From: Bacteroidota bacterium
GTDB lineage: Bacteria; Bacteroidota; Bacteroidia; Chitinophagales; LD1
Assembly: GCA_026391075.1 (NCBI GenBank)
Contig: JAPLES010000081.1
Span: 1 to 64,000, forward strand
Reading direction: 5' to 3'
DNA: 64,000 nucleotides
Position numbers and translations under genes: made by a program. The notes beneath the pieces were generated by a model, which was not told the DNA's origin, made no database searches, and worked only from the letters and a program-made list of their open reading frames with translations. Below are positions 18,156 to 27,334 of this stretch, in pieces. How positions within the stretch are numbered: position 1 is the first letter of the stretch; each line of letters starts with the position of its first letter.

Positions 18156-19123
18156 TATTCAAACCGATGTTTTGATTTATACAATTCCTCCTGGCTCAAA
18201 CTTCTGAAATAATCGTAAGTAATTTTCAATCCTTCCTCTCTCGAAACTTTCGGTTCCCAATTGAGAATTTCTCTTGCTCTTGTAATATCGGGCTGACGTT
18301 GCTTAGGGTCGTCAACGGGCAAGTCTTTATAAATCACCTTTTGATTAGTGCCTGTAAGTTTGATTATCTCTTCTGCAAACTGCGAAATAGTTATTTCACT
18401 TGGGTTGCCGATGTTCACCGGCTGATGATAATCGCTTAATAGCAAACGATAGATTCCTTCCACTAAATCATCTACATAACAGAACGAACGAGTTTGTGAA
18501 CCATCACCGAAGATTGTCAAATCTTCTCCACGTAAAGCCTGACCAATAAACGCAGGAAGAACACGACCATCATTCAGTCGCATACGTGGACCATATGTGT
18601 TGAAGATGCGTACAATCTTTGTATCCAATCCATGAAAAGTATGATACGCCATTGTAATCGCTTCCTGAAAACGTTTTGCTTCATCATATACACCGCGAGG
18701 ACCAACAGGATTTACATTTCCCCAATAAGTTTCGGGTTGCGGATGAACGTTAGGGTCGCCATAAACTTCGCTTGTAGATGCAATCAACATGCACGCTTTT
18801 TTTGCTTTCGCTAAACCGAGAAGATTGTGTGTTCCAAGCGAACCAACTTTCAAGGTCTGAATAGGAATTTTCAAATAATCAATTGGCGAAGCAGGAGAAG
18901 CAAAGTGAAGTATGTAATCTAAATCACCGGGCACATGCACAAACTTTGAAACATCGTGATTGTAAAATTCAAAATTTTCGAGTTTGAAAAGATGTTCTAT
19001 ATTTTTCAAATCTCCGGTAATGAGATTATCCATGCCCACTACTTTGAAACCTTCTTTTATAAAGCGGTCGCAAAGATGTGAGCCCAAAAAACCTGCTGCA
19101 CCTGTTATTAGAATTCTCTTCAT
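18155..19123 (-). CDS. UDP-glucuronate decarboxylase (UDP-xylose synthase)
   Basis: 322-residue extended SDR that oxidises and decarboxylates UDP-glucuronate to UDP-xylose. Family-specific stretches are [52 protein letters not shown] (Tyr-x3-Lys) and [10 protein letters not shown]. It overlaps ugd (its substrate source) by 4 bp at the start and the acetyltransferase gene by 1 bp at the end, which indicates tight coupling. UDP-xylose implies that the exported glycan may contain xylose. Confident family call. Confidence 0.93.
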   Translation of the reverse strand: MKRILITGAAGFLGSHLCDRFIKEGFKVVGMDNLITGDLKNIEHLFKLENFEFYNHDVSKFVHVPGDLDYILHFASPASPIDYLKIPIQTLKVGSLGTHNLLGLAKAKKACMLIASTSEVYGDPNVHPQPETYWGNVNPVGPRGVYDEAKRFQEAITMAYHTFHGLDTKIVRIFNTYGPRMRLNDGRVLPAFIGQALRGEDLTIFGDGSQTRSFCYVDDLVEGIYRLLLSDYHQPVNIGNPSEITISQFAEEIIKLTGTNQKVIYKDLPVDDPKQRQPDITRAREILNWEPKVSREEGLKITYDYFRSLSQEELYKSKHRFE

Positions 19124-20433
19124 GGTTTTACAATTTCTCTCCCTATTGAATAATAAGTGTAGCCCAAATCTTTCATGCTGTTGAGCGAATACAAATTTCT
19201 CCCGTCAAAAATTAATTTCTGTTTCAATGCAGTAGTAATTTTGTCAAAGTCTGGTGAGCGAAACTCATTCCATTCGGTTACAATAACTAAAAAATTTGCT
19301 TCGGTTAAAGTATCGTCCTTGTCTTTTGCGAAAAAAACTTTGTCACCAAAAATTTGCTTCACATTATTAATTGCTTCTGGGTCGTAAGCACGTACCTCTG
19401 CTCCTGCTTCCAAAAATTTTTCTATCAAATAAAGAGCAGGTGCTTCGCGAATATCATCGGTGTTTGGCTTAAATGCCAATCCCCAAACAGCAATTGTTTT
19501 GCCTTTTAAATCTCCTTTAAAATGATTCGAAATTGTTTGAAAAAAATTCTCGCGCTGTAATTGATTCACATTCATTACGGCATCCAGAATTTGGAAATTG
19601 TAATCGTATTGTTTAGCTGTGTGATAAAGTGCCTGCACATCTTTCGGGAAACAACTGCCACCATAACCCACTCCAGGGAACAAAAATCTTTTTCCAATAC
19701 GAGAGTCAGTTCCAATTCCTTTGCGAACGTTATCTACATCTGCTCCCACGAGTTCGCATAAGTTTGCAATTTCATTCATGAAAGAAATCTTGGTGGCCAA
19801 GAAAGCATTAGCTGCATACTTGCTAACCTCTGCACTGCGTTCATCCATAAACAACACCGGATTGCCCTGACGAACAAACGGCTCATACAATTCTTCCATC
19901 AACTTCTTTGCGCGTTCGCTTTTTGTTCCTACAACAACGCGTTCAGGTTTCATGAAATCTTCTACCGCCACACCTTCGCGCAAAAATTCAGGATTAGAAA
20001 CCACATCGAAAGGGACTTTTGCATTCGGAGCAATTCTATCGCGCACTTTATCTGCAGTTCCAACAGGAACAGTACTTTTATTTACTACTACAACGTACTC
20101 CTTGATAATCTTTCCGAGGTCTTCGGCAACACCGAGAACATATTTCAAATCTGCACTGCCATCTTCTCCCGGTGGTGTTGGCAAGGCAAGGAAAATAATT
20201 TTTGCTCCTTCAATTCCTTCGGCAAGATTGGTGGTGAACTTTAATCTTCCAGCCTTAGTATTTCGTTCAAACAAAATATCTAAGTCCGGTTCGTAAATGG
20301 GTATTACTCCTGCTAAAAGTGATTTCACTTTTTCAGCATTTACATCGACACACACTACTTCATTTCCAGTTTCAGCAAAACAAGTTCCTGTTACTAAGCC
20401 CACATATCCGGTTCCTACAACTGCTATTTTCAT
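19120..20433 (-). CDS. ugd: UDP-glucose 6-dehydrogenase
   Basis: 437 residues. It makes UDP-glucuronate from UDP-glucose with two NAD+. Motifs are [58 protein letters not shown] and [14 protein letters not shown] with catalytic Cys near residue 261. The C-terminal domain has [17 protein letters not shown]. Its product is the substrate of the overlapping UDP-xylose synthase gene. The 5' gap to the aminotransferase gene contains a heptad array that ends 3 bp from the ATG. Confidence 0.95.
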   Translation of the reverse strand: MKIAVVGTGYVGLVTGTCFAETGNEVVCVDVNAEKVKSLLAGVIPIYEPDLDILFERNTKAGRLKFTTNLAEGIEGAKIIFLALPTPPGEDGSADLKYVLGVAEDLGKIIKEYVVVVNKSTVPVGTADKVRDRIAPNAKVPFDVVSNPEFLREGVAVEDFMKPERVVVGTKSERAKKLMEELYEPFVRQGNPVLFMDERSAEVSKYAANAFLATKISFMNEIANLCELVGADVDNVRKGIGTDSRIGKRFLFPGVGYGGSCFPKDVQALYHTAKQYDYNFQILDAVMNVNQLQRENFFQTISNHFKGDLKGKTIAVWGLAFKPNTDDIREAPALYLIEKFLEAGAEVRAYDPEAINNVKQIFGDKVFFAKDKDDTLTEANFLVIVTEWNEFRSPDFDKITTALKQKLIFDGRNLYSLNSMKDLGYTYYSIGREIVKP

Positions 20434-20436
20434 TTA

Positions 20437-20478
20437 TTTAGACTTTAGATTTTAGACATTAGATGATAGACTTTAAAC
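20437..20478 (+). repeat. Single-arm heptad array upstream of ugd
   Basis: Six contiguous 7-bp units: TTTAGAC, TTTAGAT, TTTAGAC, ATTAGAT, GATAGAC, TTTAAAC. No inverse partner is seen nearby. It lies in the untranslated gap between the aminotransferase gene and ugd. Confidence 0.85.
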
Positions 20479-20491
20479 TTCCCTTTTATCG

Positions 20492-21622
20492 TTACAACTT
20501 AACTGCGTTTGTAAACTCTTCTGCAATAAACGCTAACCCTTCTTTTTCGAATTCAGTATGAATAGGTAAACTCAAAACATTCCTGCACAATTCTTCGGTA
20601 ATAGGAAAACTTCCTTCTGTCAAATACGCTTTTTGTTTGTGCAATGGAATGGGGTAATAAATCATACTTGGAATCCCTTTGGCTTCTAATTTTTTGCGCA
20701 CTTCATCTCTGTCCCCGTTTTTCAACAACAAGGTGTATTGATGAAAAACATGCGTTGAGTATTTGGCGCGAACTGGTGTTTGCACATTTTGCAAACCTGC
20801 AAAAGCATTATCATAAAAATTAGCAACGGCTCTTCTTCGCTCGGCAAAGTCATCCAAGTATTTCAACTTCACATCGAGTACTGCCGCTTGCAAAGTATCT
20901 AAACGCGAGTTCACACCAATTTCATCATGCACATATTGCACACTTTGCCCGTGATTAGCAACCATACGCATTTTCTTCGCTAGTTCATCATCATTGGTAT
21001 TCAGTGCACCGCCATCACCATAACAACCTAAATTTTTAGAAGGGAAAAAAGAAGTAGAACCAACAGTTCCTATAGTTCCCGATTTTTTCTTTTCGCCATT
21101 GGTAAAAAAATAATCTGCACCAATTGCCTGCGCGTTATCTTCTATCACAAACAAACTATGCTTCAAAGCAATTTTCATTATCGCTTCCATATCGGCACAT
21201 TGTCCAAAGAGATGAACGGGAACAATAGCTTTTGTTTTTGGGGTAATAGCCGCTTCAATAGCCGCAGGGTCAATGGTAAATGAATCGGGATTAACTTCTA
21301 CTAAAACAGGTTTCAATTTCAAAAGGGCTATAACTTCGGCAGTTGCCACATAAGTAAAACTTGCAGTAATCACTTCATCGCCTTCTTGTAAACCTAAAGC
21401 CATCATAGCTATTTGCAACGAGTCGGTTCCGTTAGCGCAACCTATTACGTGTTTGCAGGAAAGATATTTTGCCAAATTATTCTCAAACAATTTTACTTGA
21501 GGCCCTTTTATAAACTGAGTAGAGTTCACGACTTCAGCCATTGCAGCATCTATTTCGTTTTTCAAACGCAGATACTGCAACTTCAAATCTACCATGCGAA
21601 TTTCCTTCACTACCTGATTCAT
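20492..21622 (-). CDS. DegT/DnrJ/EryC1-family PLP aminotransferase, WbpE-like
   Basis: 376 residues. Motifs are GCANGTDSLQIAMMALGL (PLP phosphate site), SFTYVATAEV, VHLFGQCADME, EDNAQAIGADY (Asp of the PLP ring site), and SFFPSKNLGCYGDGGA with the Schiff-base Lys. They match the WbpE group, which transaminates UDP-2-acetamido-3-keto-glucuronate with glutamate. With the WbpD-like acetyltransferase and a 6-dehydrogenase it suggests a 2,3-diacetamido-uronic acid sugar. First gene of the minus-strand operon, diverging from the barrel gene at 21674. A Met at residue 10 is an alternative start. Confidence 0.88.
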   Translation of the reverse strand: MNQVVKEIRMVDLKLQYLRLKNEIDAAMAEVVNSTQFIKGPQVKLFENNLAKYLSCKHVIGCANGTDSLQIAMMALGLQEGDEVITASFTYVATAEVIALLKLKPVLVEVNPDSFTIDPAAIEAAITPKTKAIVPVHLFGQCADMEAIMKIALKHSLFVIEDNAQAIGADYFFTNGEKKKSGTIGTVGSTSFFPSKNLGCYGDGGALNTNDDELAKKMRMVANHGQSVQYVHDEIGVNSRLDTLQAAVLDVKLKYLDDFAERRRAVANFYDNAFAGLQNVQTPVRAKYSTHVFHQYTLLLKNGDRDEVRKKLEAKGIPSMIYYPIPLHKQKAYLTEGSFPITEELCRNVLSLPIHTEFEKEGLAFIAEEFTNAVKL

Positions 21623-21643
21623 TTTTTGAGCGCGTGAAAATAA

Positions 21644-21651
21644 TACTTTTG
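21644..21651 (+). promoter_or_regulatory. -7 promoter box for the barrel gene at 21674
   Basis: TACTTTTG, an exact TAnnTTTG match 22 bp before the ATG at 21674. It places the transcript start near 21658 and argues against an in-frame TTG at 21659. Confidence 0.55.
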
Positions 21652-21673
21652 CGTTCTCTTGGTAAAGCAGAAT

Positions 21674-22474
21674 ATGAATTCAAAAAACACATACACATCT
21701 CTTTTTTCGCTCATTTTTATTGTAGTTTTTTCTTTTACATTGCAAGCACAGGAAATAGAAAAGGAACAGAAAAAAAAGAAGGAAAAAAAGTTTGATGCCA
21801 GCAGCGCCTGGTTACTTGCTCCGGTTTTTACAGCACAGTTCCCCTACGGCAATATGCGCGACCGGTTTGGTTATAATTCCTTGTTTGGCTTGCACATTAG
21901 TTACAAAACAGATAGAAACTGGCTGTGTGGCGTTGAAGGGAATTTTTTGTTTGGAACACAAGTGAAGGAAAGTTATGTCATAACCGGTATAGCTACTTCC
22001 TCTAATCAGTACATTGGTCAAAACAACAATTTAATTGGGGTAACTCCGCAAGAACAGGGGTTCAACGTCAAGTTTACCGCTGGCAAAATTTTTCCGGTTC
22101 ATAAAAATTTTCCTGATGCCGGAATTTTAATCATGACTAGTGTTGGATTTTTGCTGCATAAGATTGCCATAAATGTGCGCGAAACTTCGCTGCCTCAACT
22201 AAGCAAAATTTATAGACAAGGTTATGACCGAATGACTAATGGCCCTGTGTTTTCTCAATTTGTAGGTGGCACTTTTATGATGCGCAGAAGGTATGCAAGT
22301 GCTTATTTAGGGGTGACCTTTGATGTAGCTTTTACACAAGGTAGACGAGCATACGATTTCTACTCCCATGCTCCGTTGCAGGATAAACGAATTGACATGT
22401 TCGTAGGGTTAAAATTTGCCTGGATAATTCCGGTATTTACACAAAGCAGCGAGAAGGAATTTTTTTATTACTAA
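21674..22474 (+). CDS. Predicted outer-membrane beta-barrel protein
   Basis: 266 residues from the ATG at 21674. A signal peptide (TSLFSLIFIVVFSFTLQAQ) is followed by a short lysine-rich segment and alternating beta strands such as NSLFGLHISYKTDRNWLCGVEGNFLFG. The protein ends in aromatic residues (EFFYY), as usual for barrels. No named family is recognised; position next to two T9SS cargo genes allows but does not show a link to surface export. The gene is on its own promoter (21644-21651) and diverges from the nucleotide-sugar operon. Confidence 0.75.
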   Translation: MNSKNTYTSLFSLIFIVVFSFTLQAQEIEKEQKKKKEKKFDASSAWLLAPVFTAQFPYGNMRDRFGYNSLFGLHISYKTDRNWLCGVEGNFLFGTQVKESYVITGIATSSNQYIGQNNNLIGVTPQEQGFNVKFTAGKIFPVHKNFPDAGILIMTSVGFLLHKIAINVRETSLPQLSKIYRQGYDRMTNGPVFSQFVGGTFMMRRRYASAYLGVTFDVAFTQGRRAYDFYSHAPLQDKRIDMFVGLKFAWIIPVFTQSSEKEFFYY

Positions 22475-22558
22475 TGGTTATTTAATCGTCATTTGGCCGC
22501 ATCATTTAATTGCTAAATCATCCTTCAAAAAAAGTTAAGCTAAATTAAATTTATCTTT

Positions 22559-22566
22559 TATCTTCG
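22559..22566 (+). promoter_or_regulatory. Probable -7 promoter box for the 22593 gene
   Basis: TATCTTCG differs from TAnnTTTG at one base and lies 26 bp before the ATG. No TTG -33 element is evident. Confidence 0.35.
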
Positions 22567-22592
22567 AGCACTGTTTTCCCAAAACACACAAC

Positions 22593-25500
22593 ATGAAATC
22601 TTTTCTAACCACTGTTGCCAAAACAGTTTTAGTAATTACGCTTTTTTTAGTGACTACTATTTCAATTGCTCAAACTTCAAACAACGGTTGGAAAGCAAAG
22701 TTCGAAACACAAAAAGTGTTTATCGAAAACAAAGGACAATTCAATCATTTTAATAGCGAAGCCAAAAGCCCAATTCTTTATGGAACAGAATATGCCAATG
22801 CGCAATTTTTGTTTACAAAAACCGGATTGACTTACCGCTTAACAAAAAAAGAATTTCCATCTGCCGAAGAAAAAGGAGAGCGCGAGAACGACATGCTTCA
22901 AGAACTGAGAAAAGGCAAAACCATGAGCCATGATGAAATGGAGGAAGAAGAGAATAGAGTTGAAACAAGAATTGAAAAGGTAACCATGCGCTGGGTGAAC
23001 GCTAACCCACAAGTTGAAATAGAAGCTATAGATGCCGTTGAAAATTATTTCAATTTTGGTTTAGGTAACACAAGCATCAATGAAGTAAAAGGCTATAAGA
23101 AATTGGTTTATAAAAATCTTTACCCAAAAATTGATGTGGTGTATGTGTTTCATCCTGATAATGGAATTGAGTATTCTTTTATTCTACATCCAGGAGCCGA
23201 TGCCTCGCAAATTAAAATGAATTATGCAGGAGCCGAAAAAATTACAATGGATGCTAAAAACAACATTCATTTAAAAACAGACTTAGGCGATATCGTGGAC
23301 CACGCTCCACAAAGTTTTTACTCAGCCAACAATCAACAAAAAATTAGTTCACAATTTATTCGCAATGGGAATGTGGTTTCGTTTGTGTTAGGTAATTATA
23401 ACCACCACCAAGAAATAACAATTGATCCTTGGACTGTTACGCCTAATTTTCCAACTACACAATGGGATTGCGTTTGGGAGTGTGAAAAAGATGCAGCAGG
23501 AAATGCTTATTTGATTGGTGGCACTTCGCCCATGCAATTATTAAAATACAATGCAGCAGGCGCATTACAATGGACTTACAACACGCCTTACGACACTACT
23601 TCATGGCTAGGAACTTTTGCCGTGGACAATGCAGGTAATTCTTACGTAACTCAAGGCTCTATAGCGGCTATTCAAAAAATAAGTCCCGCTGGTGCTATGA
23701 TTTGGAGTAATCCAAATCCGGGAGGTATTTTTGCCTCAACTGAATTTTGGAGCATCTCTTTTAATTGCGATCAAACTAAATTGGTGATAGGTGGAACAGG
23801 TAACACCCTTCCTCCACAGCCCTATGTTTATCAAGTAGACATGAGTAACGGAAATGTTACAGCTAACATTCGCGTTACAGACGGAGCTTTATTCCCTACT
23901 GAAGAAGTTCGCTCGATTACCGCCTGCGGAAACGGGAAATATTATTTTATGACACACGATTCAATTGGTTACTTGAATCAAAATTTTAGTCTTTGCGGTA
24001 CCCCAGCACAAGCCAAACAATATTTCGATAACACGTATCATTTGGGTTACAAATGCGAAAACTTTCGCTACAACAACACCGGCATTGAAGCAATAAAAAC
24101 CTACGGAGGGTTTGTTTATGTGAACAGAGGTAACCGTTTAGATAAACGTAATTTTACTACAGGAGCAATTATTGCGAGTGTGGCAATTCCTGGTGGCGCC
24201 TTCACCACCCAATTTGGAAGTAGTTTTAACGAGAACAGTGGAATTGATATTGATGACTGCGGAAATATTTACGTTGGCTCGAAAGGACAAGTAGTAAAAT
24301 ACAATCAGAGTTTAACGCAGTTAGCTACTTATCCTGCAACTACCAACGGTTCCACTATTTACAATGTTTATGATGTAGAAGTTAGCACGGGTGGAAATAT
24401 TATTGTAGCAGGTTCTACCGGCACTTCCGGTTCAGGCGCAAGAACAGGAGCTATGCAACAAATTGCAGTGGGTGCTTGTGGCATTGTTGCCATTACTTGC
24501 TGCGATGCAAGCGTTTGTCAAATGGGACCTTATTGCACTACCGATGGTGCGGTTACTCTAACGGCATCAACGCCTGGTGGTACTTGGAGCGGTGTAGGAA
24601 TTACAAATACATCAACCGGTGTTTTTAATCCTACTACGGCAGGTCAAGGCACACATTATATTGTAAATACAATTGGGTGCGGAAGTGATTCAATAGCTAT
24701 CACAGTAAATATTTGTGCTTCACTTTCTGCGTGTTTAGAACAGAATGGAAACATTACTGCTACAGGCGGAGCCGGACCTTACACTTGGTATGAACAAGAT
24801 ACTACGCAAGATTGCAGTGCTTGTCTTTTAGGTATTTGCAATTTTCCTCCCGGTTGCTCACCAGCTACCTATACATGGAATCAATTTGCCAGCGGTAATA
24901 CCGAAGCCGTGCCTGAATATCCTGTTCGAATAGTTGATATCAACAACAATCAATTAATTATTACCAGCACTACTGTTTTACCTAATTGCACAGCATGTTC
25001 CATAACAGCAAGTGCATCTACTACCGGAACCACTTGTGGAAGTAGTAACGGAAGCGCAACAGTAAATCCAAGTGGAGCTACACCAACAGGCTATAACTGG
25101 AGCAACGGTGCAACCACCGCTACAGCTTCTAATCTTGCTGCAGGAAATTATACGGTAACCGTTACCGCCAGCGGTTGTTCAGTAACTGCAGCTGCTACTG
25201 TGGCATCGTCAACAGGCATTACTGTAAACGCAACAACTACAAATGCCGGATGTACAGCAACAGGTTCGGCTACAGCAAATGTAACAGCAGGTACTGGGCC
25301 TTTCACATATACGTGGACAGGCGGAGCGAATACACAAACTGCATCTAATCTTTCAGCAGGAAATTATACGGTAACTGTAAGCGGTGCGGGAAATTGCACA
25401 GCAACTGCTACTGCAATTGTTGGTGCATCGGGTAGCGGTGTCGGTCTTTCTTCATCGGCTACTCCAGCATCATGTGGTAATAGTAATGGCACTGCAAGCG

Positions 25501-26777
25501 TTACTACTACTAGCGGAACAGGACCATTTACTTATTTGTGGAGCACGGGTGGAACCACTTCCTCTTTACTAAATCTTGCATCGGCAACTTATACTGTTAC
25601 AGTAACCGGAAGTGGAAACTGTACTGCTACAGCAAGCATCAATGTGAGTTCAACTGCAGGAGTTTCTCTTACTACATCAGGAACAAATACAGGTTGCACA
25701 TCTACAGGTTCTGTAACCGCAACAGTTACAGCGGGCACAGGTCCTTACACTTACATTTGGAGTAATGGAGCTACTACACAAACAGCAAGCAACCTTGCCG
25801 CAGGAACTTACAATGTTACGGTAACAGGCGCAGGAAACTGCACAGCTACTGCTACTATGAGCATAATTTCATCAGGAGGAATTACACTTACGCCAACTTT
25901 TGTAAATACGAGTTGCGGAAACAATAACGGTTCTGCAAGTGTAACTGCAACAGGCGGAAGTGGTACTTATACTTACAGTTGGAGCGGTGGCGGAAGTGGT
26001 TCTTCGCTCTCAAATTTAGCGGCAGGAACTTATACCGTAACAGTGAATGATAACGTGGGGTGCAGCTCCACCGCAAGCATGATTATTAGCCCTAGCGGAA
26101 ACGGAAGCGTGCATATTACCGCAGCCAATCCTATTATGTGCGCAGGTGATAGCATTCAGGTTTGTGCCGATAATACCTACAATTCTTATTTATGGAATAA
26201 CGGTGCTACTACACAGTGCATTTATGCACACCAGGCAGGAAACTACTATGTAACTGTTACGGATGCAGGAAGCTGCACCGCCTCCTCTAATCACGTACCT
26301 GTTCAAGTATATCCATTGCCACCGGTTTCTATCAGCGTAAATGGCGATACACTTACCGCATACAATGCGGTAACTTATCAGTGGTATTTAAATGGTGGAG
26401 CCATCAACGGAGCTACTAATCATATTTACATTGTTACACAAAATGGAACGTACACACTTGCAATTACAGATACTAATGGTTGTCGTGTAAGTTCAAATCC
26501 TATTTTGATAAATACTGTTGGTATTGCTTCGTTATTCGAAGGCGAACAATTGAAAGTTTATCCTAACCCGCTTGAAAATGGAAACTGGACTTTGGAAACA
26601 GGCGTTAATGCTATTGGAAGTAAAGTCGAAATATTTGACGACAATGGCAGATTGGTTTATCGCGCGGATATTGCAAATGCTAAATCTGAAATTGAATTGA
26701 AGGTGGCTAGTGGCGTTTACATGATGCGCGTATCGAGTGCTAAACATGAAATTACGCTGAAGTTAATTAAGTTGTAG
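22593..26777 (+). CDS. Large T9SS-sorted surface protein with SprB-like repeats (type A sorting domain)
   Basis: 1394 residues. A signal peptide (to about IAQ, residue 27) is followed by a domain opening KVFIENKGQFNHF (about 42-280), a fold often found at the start of Bacteroidota gliding-type surface proteins. A region of propeller-like repeats follows (about 285-620). A series of 60-75-residue SprB-like repeats (about 800-1170) has the motif YxWSNGATTxTASNLAAGxYTVTV. Then come Ig-like segments, and a type A sorting domain starts near LKVYPNPLENGNW and ends VYMMRVSSAKHEITLKLIKL. It is expected to be exported by T9SS and anchored or released. Binding partner unknown. A two-armed repeat element begins right after its stop. 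Confidence 0.88.
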   Translation: MKSFLTTVAKTVLVITLFLVTTISIAQTSNNGWKAKFETQKVFIENKGQFNHFNSEAKSPILYGTEYANAQFLFTKTGLTYRLTKKEFPSAEEKGERENDMLQELRKGKTMSHDEMEEEENRVETRIEKVTMRWVNANPQVEIEAIDAVENYFNFGLGNTSINEVKGYKKLVYKNLYPKIDVVYVFHPDNGIEYSFILHPGADASQIKMNYAGAEKITMDAKNNIHLKTDLGDIVDHAPQSFYSANNQQKISSQFIRNGNVVSFVLGNYNHHQEITIDPWTVTPNFPTTQWDCVWECEKDAAGNAYLIGGTSPMQLLKYNAAGALQWTYNTPYDTTSWLGTFAVDNAGNSYVTQGSIAAIQKISPAGAMIWSNPNPGGIFASTEFWSISFNCDQTKLVIGGTGNTLPPQPYVYQVDMSNGNVTANIRVTDGALFPTEEVRSITACGNGKYYFMTHDSIGYLNQNFSLCGTPAQAKQYFDNTYHLGYKCENFRYNNTGIEAIKTYGGFVYVNRGNRLDKRNFTTGAIIASVAIPGGAFTTQFGSSFNENSGIDIDDCGNIYVGSKGQVVKYNQSLTQLATYPATTNGSTIYNVYDVEVSTGGNIIVAGSTGTSGSGARTGAMQQIAVGACGIVAITCCDASVCQMGPYCTTDGAVTLTASTPGGTWSGVGITNTSTGVFNPTTAGQGTHYIVNTIGCGSDSIAITVNICASLSACLEQNGNITATGGAGPYTWYEQDTTQDCSACLLGICNFPPGCSPATYTWNQFASGNTEAVPEYPVRIVDINNNQLIITSTTVLPNCTACSITASASTTGTTCGSSNGSATVNPSGATPTGYNWSNGATTATASNLAAGNYTVTVTASGCSVTAAATVASSTGITVNATTTNAGCTATGSATANVTAGTGPFTYTWTGGANTQTASNLSAGNYTVTVSGAGNCTATATAIVGASGSGVGLSSSATPASCGNSNGTASVTTTSGTGPFTYLWSTGGTTSSLLNLASATYTVTVTGSGNCTATASINVSSTAGVSLTTSGTNTGCTSTGSVTATVTAGTGPYTYIWSNGATTQTASNLAAGTYNVTVTGAGNCTATATMSIISSGGITLTPTFVNTSCGNNNGSASVTATGGSGTYTYSWSGGGSGSSLSNLAAGTYTVTVNDNVGCSSTASMIISPSGNGSVHITAANPIMCAGDSIQVCADNTYNSYLWNNGATTQCIYAHQAGNYYVTVTDAGSCTASSNHVPVQVYPLPPVSISVNGDTLTAYNAVTYQWYLNGGAINGATNHIYIVTQNGTYTLAITDTNGCRVSSNPILINTVGIASLFEGEQLKVYPNPLENGNWTLETGVNAIGSKVEIFDDNGRLVYRADIANAKSEIELKVASGVYMMRVSSAKHEITLKLIKL

Positions 26778-26842
26778 ATAGATGAATGGGTAATTGGATG
26801 AATGGATTTAAAACATCCAACCTTCCAGTTATCCATCTATCC
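26774..26842. repeat. Two-armed octad element after the 22593-26777 gene
   Basis: The left arm carries words like GATAGATG, GGGTAATT, GGATGAAT, GGAT (to 26807). The right arm (26814-26842), read in reverse, gives GGATAGAT, GGATAACT, GGAAGGTT, GGAT. The arms form an imperfect inverted repeat starting immediately at the TAG stop codon. Confidence 0.8.
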
Positions 26843-26914
26843 GTTACTTGCCTGTTACATCCTTTTTGAATTATTTATCGTCTTTAAAATATCACTAACC
26901 CAAACCCCTGACCA

Positions 26915-27325
26915 GTGAAATTATTTTTAACGGCAATTACTTGCCTACTCTCCTCTTCGGTTTTCTCTACTGATTGGACCACGTACTTCAAAAATGAGAA
27001 AGTAGAAATTCAATATCAATATGCCGATTGCCATGATGAGCACAATGGCATTCATCAGCAAAAAATATTTCTACGCTTTGTAAATCTATCGAACCAAAAA
27101 GAAGAAGTTTCTTTTACCAAAGAACTCACCTTCAGCAATGGAAAAACAAGTAATGCAGATGCAAGAATATTTACAGTTCAACTAAATGCTAACGAAGCAA
27201 AAACCGGAGATTGTTCAAACAAAGAGGACAAAGCGTTGTTTCTTTTTTCTAAACAGTTGAACTTTACTTCAACTGAGTTGAGAAAATTTGAATTGAAAAA
27301 TATTTCTGTAAAAACAATTCAATAA
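26915..27325 (+). CDS. Small secreted protein of unknown function
   Basis: 136 residues with a GTG start followed at once by a signal peptide (KLFLTAITCLLSSSVFS). The mature part looks like one small beta-sandwich, with two Cys (YADCHDEHNG and TGDCSNKED) that might form a disulfide. No family is recognised. It ends 9 bp before the 27335 gene and is probably cotranscribed with it. A role as a partner of that protein is only positional inference. Confidence 0.72.
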   Translation: MKLFLTAITCLLSSSVFSTDWTTYFKNEKVEIQYQYADCHDEHNGIHQQKIFLRFVNLSNQKEEVSFTKELTFSNGKTSNADARIFTVQLNANEAKTGDCSNKEDKALFLFSKQLNFTSTELRKFELKNISVKTIQ

Positions 27326-27334
27326 ACAGAAACA

